Shown here piece by piece: positions 58,035 to 64,000 of a stretch of 64,000 nt of DNA. The notes beneath the pieces were generated by a model that saw nothing but the letters and a program-made list of their open reading frames with translations, was not told the origin of the DNA and made no database searches. The translations under genes were made by a program, and so were the position numbers. Source of the DNA: Nitratireductor sp. (GTDB lineage Bacteria; Pseudomonadota; Alphaproteobacteria; Rhizobiales; Rhizobiaceae); the NCBI RefSeq assembly GCF_017794765.1, contig NZ_CP051236.1, positions 1,269,619-1,333,618 on the forward strand, in the 5' to 3' direction. Position 1 is the first letter of the stretch. Each line of letters starts with the position of its first letter.

Positions 58035-58835
58035 GTGTCCCTTTCCGATACCGACCTTGCCGAACGGCTGGGTTTTGCCGAAACCATGGCAAAGGCTGCG
58101 GGGGCAGCCGCCCTCGACTATTTCACACGGCGCGATGAACTGGTCATCGAGACCAAGCGCAACCCGCAGGACCTGGTTTCCGAGGCCGACAAGAAGGTCG
58201 AAGAGCTGATCCGCGCCGAGATTGCGAAGCACTTTTCCAGTGATGGCGTGCTTGGCGAGGAGTACGGGCTGACCGAAGGCACAAGCGGCCTGACCTGGGT
58301 GATCGATCCGATCGACGGCACGAGCGCCTTCCTGAACGGCATGCCGAACTGGTGTGTTTCGGTCGGTGCCGCGATTGATGGCGAACCGGTGCTCGGCGTC
58401 ATTGTCGCGCCCTGCTTCGACGAGTGCTACAGCGCCCGCCGTGGCGGTGGGGCGACGCTCAACGGAAAGCCGATCCGTGTTGCGGACCAGCTCAATCTTC
58501 GCAACGGCGTGGTGGGGCTTGGCTCCAATGATCGCGTCGAGCCGGCTGCTGCCGCGCGCATTGTGGAAAACCTTTTCGAGATCGGCGGAACGTTCATCCG
58601 CAACGGTTCGGGTGCGTTGATGCTTGCCTATGTGGCCGCGGGGCGGCTGGTCGGCTATGCGGAGCCGAGCATGAATGCCTGGGACTGCATGGCAGGTTAC
58701 TGCCTTGTCAGCGAGGCCGGCGGCACGGTTCTGCCATTTCCGCGCGATGGCTTCCACGCACCGGCGCGCGTGCTCGCGGCCACCGGCGGCAGCTATGCCG
58801 AACTGGAGCAGATCTCGGCTATCGCCCAGAGCTGA
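58035..58835 (+). CDS. Inositol monophosphatase-family phosphatase
   Basis: The 266-residue protein starts at GTG 58035, six bases after AGGAG; an ATG at 58008 that overlaps the ATPase stop (ATGA) is the alternative and adds nine residues. All metal and catalytic motifs of the lithium-sensitive phosphatase fold are present: GEEYG, DPIDGT, and AWDCMAGYCLV. It hydrolyses a phosphate monoester such as inositol phosphate, a sugar phosphate or histidinol phosphate. Its place at the end of an AfuABC-type operon suggests that it dephosphorylates the imported compound. Confidence 0.9.
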   Translation: MSLSDTDLAERLGFAETMAKAAGAAALDYFTRRDELVIETKRNPQDLVSEADKKVEELIRAEIAKHFSSDGVLGEEYGLTEGTSGLTWVIDPIDGTSAFLNGMPNWCVSVGAAIDGEPVLGVIVAPCFDECYSARRGGGATLNGKPIRVADQLNLRNGVVGLGSNDRVEPAAAARIVENLFEIGGTFIRNGSGALMLAYVAAGRLVGYAEPSMNAWDCMAGYCLVSEAGGTVLPFPRDGFHAPARVLAATGGSYAELEQISAIAQS

Positions 58836-58840
58836 CGCAC

Positions 58841-60157
58841 TTACCAGCCGGCAAAGCGTTCCAGCAATTGCGGGTCCACCTTGCCGGCTTCCACGTCGCT
58901 CAGAGCCTGATCCAGAATGGCGATCCCGCGCAGGGCTTCATCCTCGCTCATGTTCAGGGGCGGGGTGAATTCCAGAACGTTGGAATTGAGGCCCACATAG
59001 TAGATGACGAGGCCGAGCTGGAAGGCGCGGTAGACGGTGAGCGCCGTCTGCTCGATGGCGGGCGTGCGGGCTTCGCGGTCACTGACAAGCTCGACGCCGA
59101 TGGCAAGCCCGTGGCCGCGCACATGGCCGATGAGGGGGTGCTTTTCCTGCAACGCGCGCAGGGCGGAAAGCATCGTGTCGCCGACCTTTGCGGCGTTGGC
59201 GACCAGATTTTCGCGCTCGATGGTTTCCAGCACGGCGAGGCCCGCGGCGGCACAGACCGGATTGCCATGCAGGGTCTGGAAGGAAAAGGTCGAGGCGTGG
59301 TTCATGATGGCTTCGGGGCCGACGACCGCCGAGATGGGCAGCCCGCCGCCAAGCCCCTTGCCGAACACGACGATGTCGGGCTCGATGCCGCTGTGTTCGA
59401 ACGCGTGAAGGCGTCCGGTGCGGGCGAGGCCCACCTTCACCTCGTCGCAGACAAGCAGAATGCCATGCTTGCGGCAGAGCCTCTCGATTTCCCTGAAATA
59501 ACCCGGCGGCGGCACCAGCATTCCGCCATCCGACTGGATCGGCTCGATGAAGAAGGCCGCCACTTCCTGCGGTGAGACGGAGGTGGCGAAAAGCTCTTCA
59601 ATATGGGCGAGCGCTGCCTTCGATGCGGCTTCCGGGCTGCCCGAGGCATAGGAATCCGGATAGGGGACGAGGCTGAGGCCAGCAGCCTTTTCGATACCGC
59701 CCTGTGCGGGGTGCCCGGAAATAGCCACCGACCCGACCGTGCCACCGTGATAGGCACCCTTGAAGGAGATGATGCGCGGCCGGCCGGTTGCCGCAACCAC
59801 CGCGCGGGCGACGGTTTCGTTCGCGTCCGAGCCCGAATGGCCGAACCAGACACGGCCGGCGGCGCGCTTCGGCACCAGCGAGAGCAGCTTCTCGGCAAGG
59901 AGGACGCTGGGCTCGTTGGCGGTGGAGAGATAGCTGGCTCCGGCCTGGTCGGACAGCGCCCGGTTGACGGCCTCGGCGAGTGCGGGGTGGCCGTGGCCGA
60001 GGCTGGCCGCCCCCCAGGAGGCGGCGAAATCGAGAAGGTTGCGTCCATCATCGCCGCGCAGCATCGAGCCCTTGCCGCCCGTCACCGCCTGCGGGAAAAA
60101 GCGCAGATGAGCGAGCGTGGAAACGCTGCGGCTTTCGCGTTCGTAGAGACCGGTCAT
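58841..60157 (-). CDS. Class III pyridoxal-phosphate aminotransferase
   Basis: The 438-residue enzyme starts at MTGLYER, after GGGGGGAG. Motifs are HSGSDANETV (cofactor phosphate), FIEPIQSDGGM, CDEVKVGLARTG (cofactor aspartate) and FGKGLGGGLPISAVVG (Schiff-base lysine). The family moves amino groups from omega-amino acids or amines to pyruvate or 2-oxoglutarate; aminomutases also belong to it. It follows the glutamine-synthetase-like gene by 26 bases and ends 5 bases from the convergent phosphatase gene. Confidence 0.92.
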   Translation of the reverse strand: MTGLYERESRSVSTLAHLRFFPQAVTGGKGSMLRGDDGRNLLDFAASWGAASLGHGHPALAEAVNRALSDQAGASYLSTANEPSVLLAEKLLSLVPKRAAGRVWFGHSGSDANETVARAVVAATGRPRIISFKGAYHGGTVGSVAISGHPAQGGIEKAAGLSLVPYPDSYASGSPEAASKAALAHIEELFATSVSPQEVAAFFIEPIQSDGGMLVPPPGYFREIERLCRKHGILLVCDEVKVGLARTGRLHAFEHSGIEPDIVVFGKGLGGGLPISAVVGPEAIMNHASTFSFQTLHGNPVCAAAGLAVLETIERENLVANAAKVGDTMLSALRALQEKHPLIGHVRGHGLAIGVELVSDREARTPAIEQTALTVYRAFQLGLVIYYVGLNSNVLEFTPPLNMSEDEALRGIAILDQALSDVEAGKVDPQLLERFAGW

Positions 60158-60183
60158 TCTGGTTCTCCCCCCTGGGCGGCTGA

Positions 60184-61497
60184 TCAGTAGACGGCTTCGT
60201 AGCGCGCGCAGCGTTCCGCCTCGGAGAGATCGGCGGTTTGTGCAAGCTCGCCGCGCTTGTGCTTGAGGTAGACGTCGAGCGCTTCCGCGCCAATCCACTC
60301 GGCCACGCGCGGGTTTCGTTCGAGGCGATCCAGCGCTTCACCGAGCGACTGCGGCAGACGTACCAAGCCGCGCTCGGCAAGCGTTGCTGCCGGCAGTTCG
60401 GAGAGGTCTTCTTCCGTGACCTGCGGTGCGGCAAGGCCTTCTTCAATGCCCTGTGCACCGGCGTGGGCAAGCGCTGCGAGAACCAGATAGGGGGAGGCTG
60501 TTGCATCGGCTGCCCGATACTCGAAATTATACTGTTTTGCGGCACTTTCCGCACTGGCGCTCGTCACCGGGCAGATGCGCACGGCGGCCTCGCGGTCGTG
60601 ATAGCCCAGATTGTTGAAGGCTGCGCTCCAGCGGTGCGGCGTGAGGCGTGTGTACGAAATGGCCGAAGGTGCGGTCAGCGCGACAATGCTGTCCATATAT
60701 TTTAGGATGCCAGCGATGAAGGAGCCGGTTTTTTCAGCCATGCCCCACGGTACGTCCGGGTCGTAGGTGGCGGGTGCGCCGTTTTCATCGACGAAGCTCA
60801 TATGCACATGGACGCCATTGCCGACGCCGGCGGGATCGCGGATGGGCACGAAGGTTACAGGCTCGCCCATGCGCTCGCCGACAAGCTTTGTGACCGCACG
60901 CACCTTGACGGCGGTGTCCGCGGCGGTAACGCCGAGATCGGGCCCGTTGGTGACCTCGAACTGGTCGGCGCCATATTCTTTCAGGAAGGTGTCCGGCTTT
61001 ACACCGGCCACTTCCAGCGCGGCCATGACCGTTTCGCCGAACGCGCGGTGCTTGCCGAAGCTGGCCAGACCGAAGGCTTCGCCAGGGCCCTGTGATGGAT
61101 TGCGGGACTGAAATTCGTGCTCGAAGGCCGCGACAAGACGCAGGCCGGAGACATCTTCGAGCCGCTTCAGCGCGGTTTTCAGAATGGAGCGTGTGCAGCA
61201 GCTCCATGGATCGCCCTCAAGATGGAGGATGTCGCCGAGCACGAAGCGCTCGACGGGGCCCCCATCTTCGAGATCGAGCGTGACGGCCGTGTCGGCATCC
61301 GGCACGAGGATCAGATCGCCAAAGGAGCCGAAGGGGCTCTCGGCAATTGTGTCGAAGCAGGTGATCTGTACATTGGTGGGCGTCCAGCCGACGCCCTGGC
61401 GGAAGCGCTTTTCCAATTCCTTCAATGGAAAGGCCTTGCCGCGCGTCACGCCGGAAAAGTCCGAAGTGGCGGCAAACATCAAGGGATTACTGATCAT
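60184..61497 (-). CDS. Glutamine synthetase-family ligase (gamma-glutamyl-amine synthetase-like)
   Basis: The 437-residue protein starts at the ATG with GGAG nine bases upstream, overlapping the RpiR stop by 11 bases. Catalytic-domain motifs are FEHEFQ (metal glutamate), NGVHVHMSF, TRLTPHRWSAAFN and FEYRAADATASPYL. It is shorter and more divergent than housekeeping GlnA, closer to enzymes that join glutamate to an amine with ATP (PuuA-like). With an aminotransferase and a Liv-type transporter it suggests catabolism of an amine or amino compound. The acceptor is unknown. Confidence 0.87.
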   Translation of the reverse strand: MISNPLMFAATSDFSGVTRGKAFPLKELEKRFRQGVGWTPTNVQITCFDTIAESPFGSFGDLILVPDADTAVTLDLEDGGPVERFVLGDILHLEGDPWSCCTRSILKTALKRLEDVSGLRLVAAFEHEFQSRNPSQGPGEAFGLASFGKHRAFGETVMAALEVAGVKPDTFLKEYGADQFEVTNGPDLGVTAADTAVKVRAVTKLVGERMGEPVTFVPIRDPAGVGNGVHVHMSFVDENGAPATYDPDVPWGMAEKTGSFIAGILKYMDSIVALTAPSAISYTRLTPHRWSAAFNNLGYHDREAAVRICPVTSASAESAAKQYNFEYRAADATASPYLVLAALAHAGAQGIEEGLAAPQVTEEDLSELPAATLAERGLVRLPQSLGEALDRLERNPRVAEWIGAEALDVYLKHKRGELAQTADLSEAERCARYEAVY

Positions 61498-62341
61498 CGT
61501 CGCGTGCTCCATGATCGAAGCGGAGCGAGTCCCAGGCTTCGATGCGTTTGCGGGTTTTGTCCCAGTTCGTTTCGGCAATGCGGGTCAGCATCGCCTCCAT
61601 CAGCACCATGGCGCCGGAATAGCTGTCCCAGACGGTGCCGCTTTCGATGGGGGTGGCGAAGACCTCATTGGCGTGATTGGCGGCGGGCGACATCCACTTG
61701 TCGGTCAGGACAACGATCTGGACGCCGCTCTGCGCCTTGGCGCGCCGGGCAAGCTCGGCCAGATTGCGCTGGTAACGGCGATAATCCACCATGAACAGCA
61801 CGTCTTTCGAACGCATGCGCAGCATGTATTCCGGCCAGATTTCCGGGTCCGCCGGCAGGTGGAAGACACCGCTGCGCACCTGGCGCAGATGGCGCGAGAC
61901 GTAGAGCGCGATGGCATCGCTGATGCGCCCGCCGATCAGATAGATGTTGCGCTTTTCATCGCCAAGAAGATCGCAGACGCGCTCGAACTGCGCGCTGGTG
62001 ATTGCGGATGCCGATGCCGAGATAAGGTTGACGGCGCGGGAGACGAAGTCTTCGAGAAAGTCTCCCTGAATGGGGCGGTCGCCCACATGGAGATCGAGCG
62101 GAGAGCGGTTCGCCTGCCGTATCTCGTCGATCAGATGACGCTGGAAATCCTGATAGCCCTGAAAGCCGAGCTTGGTGACGAAACGCGAGATCGAGGGCGG
62201 CGAGGTGCCGGTCTTGTTCGCGAGATCCTGGATCGTGTCCAGGCCCGCATAGGGATAGTCAAGCAACAGCGCGGTGCACAGCTTCCTTTCGGTCGCCGTG
62301 AGCTCGCTCGACAGGTTCTCCAGCCTTTGTCTGACTTGCAT
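61487..62341 (-). CDS. RpiR/MurR-family transcriptional regulator
   Basis: The 284-residue regulator starts at MQVRQRLE after GGGAGGGG. The N-terminal helix-turn-helix (LANKTGTSPPSISRFVTKLG, residues about 40-60) is followed by a SIS domain (about 120-265) that usually binds phosphorylated sugars. It leads the operon with the GS-like and aminotransferase genes and is divergent from the LivM-LivG gene. AT-rich repeats lie between them. Confidence 0.91.
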   Translation of the reverse strand: MQVRQRLENLSSELTATERKLCTALLLDYPYAGLDTIQDLANKTGTSPPSISRFVTKLGFQGYQDFQRHLIDEIRQANRSPLDLHVGDRPIQGDFLEDFVSRAVNLISASASAITSAQFERVCDLLGDEKRNIYLIGGRISDAIALYVSRHLRQVRSGVFHLPADPEIWPEYMLRMRSKDVLFMVDYRRYQRNLAELARRAKAQSGVQIVVLTDKWMSPAANHANEVFATPIESGTVWDSYSGAMVLMEAMLTRIAETNWDKTRKRIEAWDSLRFDHGARDDDQ

Positions 62342-62367
62342 CGAAATCCCCTCCCAACGAAACAGAC

Positions 62368-62419
62368 GATTTTGAAAATCATAAGTCAATATGAAAATTT
62401 CTGGTTGACTATGAAAAAA
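62368..62419. promoter_or_regulatory. Phased TGAAAA repeats and palindrome, candidate RpiR operator
   Basis: GATTTTGAAAATC (62368-62380) is a perfect palindrome with one central base. TGAAAA recurs at 62373, 62392 and 62412, at 19- and 20-base steps, about two helical turns each. The block lies in the 117-bp AT-rich gap between the divergent RpiR and LivM-LivG genes. Confidence 0.5.
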
Positions 62420-62458
62420 TAATATCAAAGCTAGAGGAGGGGAGCAAAAGGGGAATTC

Positions 62459-64000
62459 ATGTTCACGTCATCGCGCCAGCATTTCATTGCCGCCGCTCTC
62501 GCCATTATCGTTCTGGCGGTGGCGGGGGTTGTCGTTGCCGGTCTCTTCGGCGCTGCCGCCGAGCGCGTGCTGACGGTTTTCTTCATTTCGCTGATCGCGG
62601 TGACAGGCATCGGCGTCTATAGCGGCAATAGCGGTATCCTGAGTTTCGGTCATGTGGCCTTCATGGGCATCGGCGCCTATGTGTCGGGCCTTCTGACACT
62701 GCCGGCGGGATTGAAGATGGCGACGCTGCGGGGGCTGCCGGACTGGCTTGCGGCCACTGAGCTCTCGCTCATTCCCGCCATTGTCGTCGCGGTTCTGGTG
62801 ACGGCGGTGATTGCGCTTCTGATCGGCATTGCCATCGGCAGGCTGGAAGGGTCGGCGGCGTCGATTGCGACGCTCGGCCTTCTGGTGATCGTGCATGGCG
62901 TGATCATCGGCTGGCGCGACGTGACGCGCGGCGCGCAGTCCTTTTTCGGCGTTCCGCGCGACACGACGCTGATCATCGCCGCGGTGGCCTGCGTGATCGC
63001 GCTGATCGCGGCGCGCTGGTATCGCGATTCCCTTTCGGGTCTACGCTTGAGGGCGGGCCGTGAGAACGCCATCGCGGCCAAGGCCGTGGGCATCAATGTG
63101 CAGCGCGAACGCCTCGTGTCATGGGTTCTGAGTGCCGCCATCATGGCGCTCTCGGGCGCGCTGATCGCCCATTTTCTGGGCGCTTTCAGTCCCAAAAAGT
63201 TCTATTTCCACGACACGTTCCTGCTTCTGGCGATGCTGATCGTCGGTGGTATGACCACCGTGACGGGCGCCATCTCTGGCACGATCCTGATCACGGTTAT
63301 CACCGAAATCCTGCGCCGCTTTGAAAGCGGTCTTTCCATTGGCGGTTTCGAGCTGCCTGCCGTGTTCGGCACGACACAGATCGGTATTGGCCTGCTCATC
63401 CTGTTTGCCATGTTCCGCATGTCGGAAGGCGTGATGGGGCTCAAGGAATGGGAAGAGCGCGCTTTCCCGTTCAGGCCGAAGCGAGGTCGGGCCGAAGCGC
63501 TCGGCAAACGCACGAGCGACGACCTTCTGAAGGTCGAGCATGTTTCGATGCAGTTTGGCGGTCTGCGAGCGGTGGACGATGTGAGCATCTCCGTCAATCC
63601 GGGCGAAATTCTGGGCCTCATCGGCCCCAACGGCTCTGGCAAGACGACGCTTCTGAACATCATCTCCGGCGTACTGAAGCCGACCGAAGGCGATGTGGTG
63701 CTGGGTTCGAAATCGCTCACCGGCGTGGCATCGGAGAAGATTGCCGACGCCGGCATTGCCCGCACATTCCAGAACATTCGCCTATTCCCGACGCTGACCG
63801 TCTATCAGAACGTTCTGGCGGCGGCCCTTTCCACCCATGGCGGAAAGAATGCGGAGGAGCGGGCCGGTGCCGCACTCGCGCGCCTCGGCATCGAGGAACG
63901 CGCCGGCGAGGATGCTGGAACACTCTCCTATGGTGAGCAGCGCCGGGTGGAGATTGCGCGCGCACTTGCCTGCGAACCGACGCTGCTTCTGCTCGATGAA
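62459..64000 (+). CDS. Fused LivM-LivG branched-chain-type ABC permease-ATPase (3' end outside window)
   Basis: One open frame of 514 codons runs to the window edge without a stop. Residues 1 to about 335 are a LivM-type permease (GNSGILSFGHVAFMGIGAY; the RAGRENAIAAKAVGINV loop). After a basic linker (about 335-355) follows a LivG-type ATPase: Walker A GPNGSGKT at 389-396, signature LSYGEQRRVEIA from 489, and Walker B LLLLDE ending at 514. A good ribosome-binding site (AAGGGG) precedes the ATG. The remaining transporter genes should lie to the right. Opposite lies the amine-type operon under RpiR, whose substrate this transporter may import. Confidence 0.92.
   Translation, partial: MFTSSRQHFIAAALAIIVLAVAGVVVAGLFGAAAERVLTVFFISLIAVTGIGVYSGNSGILSFGHVAFMGIGAYVSGLLTLPAGLKMATLRGLPDWLAATELSLIPAIVVAVLVTAVIALLIGIAIGRLEGSAASIATLGLLVIVHGVIIGWRDVTRGAQSFFGVPRDTTLIIAAVACVIALIAARWYRDSLSGLRLRAGRENAIAAKAVGINVQRERLVSWVLSAAIMALSGALIAHFLGAFSPKKFYFHDTFLLLAMLIVGGMTTVTGAISGTILITVITEILRRFESGLSIGGFELPAVFGTTQIGIGLLILFAMFRMSEGVMGLKEWEERAFPFRPKRGRAEALGKRTSDDLLKVEHVSMQFGGLRAVDDVSISVNPGEILGLIGPNGSGKTTLLNIISGVLKPTEGDVVLGSKSLTGVASEKIADAGIARTFQNIRLFPTLTVYQNVLAAALSTHGGKNAEERAGAALARLGIEERAGEDAGTLSYGEQRRVEIARALACEPTLLLLDE

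Overview
The window reads as chromosomal DNA of an alphaproteobacterium, most likely of the order Hyphomicrobiales (Rhizobiales). The grounds are high-GC codon use, the very high density of ABC and TRAP uptake operons, a TGA-N9-TCA box of the kind used by the rhizobial iron regulator RirA, and two copies of a dispersed palindrome familiar from rhizobial intergenic DNA. I see no rRNA, tRNA, CRISPR array, insertion sequence or phage gene. Nearly all genes belong to substrate-uptake and catabolic modules, each with its own regulator.

Layout. 1-5202: C-terminal part of a giant RTX/VCBS-type secreted protein with a von Willebrand A domain. 5392-6945: a small secreted protein and a periplasmic-binding lipoprotein. 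7346-11002: coxS-coxL-coxM, a form II (AYRGAGR) molybdenum hydroxylase, closed by a strong bidirectional terminator. 11081-15974 (minus): a TRAP transporter operon with a creatininase-family protein and an M20 amidohydrolase, divergent from a LysR gene (16070-16981). 16996-19690: a membrane diguanylate cyclase, a TSUP exporter and a cold-shock protein.

19715-35144 holds two complete dipeptide-type ABC transporters transcribed away from each other. The minus-strand one is headed by an AmiC-like amide sensor and an AmiR-like ANTAR antiterminator and includes an acetamidase/formamidase. A near-perfect terminator-like hairpin lies in its leader, so antitermination control of an amide/peptide uptake operon is the most interesting hypothesis in this window. 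The plus-strand transporter ends in an M14 zinc carboxypeptidase.

35248-43191: a DUF983 protein, then a LysR gene divergent from a branched-chain-amino-acid-type ABC operon (livK-G-F-H-M) that carries a GMC flavin oxidoreductase. 43228-48259: a TetR gene and an RND efflux pair that share a 24-bp operator, ended by a 15-bp-stem terminator. 48288-52401: a catecholate-siderophore-type iron ABC operon with a RirA-like box and a divergent DUF2218 gene. 52411-58835: a LacI gene and an AfuABC/FbpABC-type transporter with an inositol-monophosphatase-family phosphatase; two matched LacI-like operators lie 98 bp apart between them. 58841-64000: a glutamine-synthetase-like enzyme, a class III aminotransferase and an RpiR regulator (minus), divergent from a fused LivM-LivG ABC protein that runs off the window end.

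Gene starts were adjusted to ribosome-binding sites, signal peptides or ATGA overlaps where the longest reading frame looked wrong. Substrates are inferred from family and neighbourhood only.
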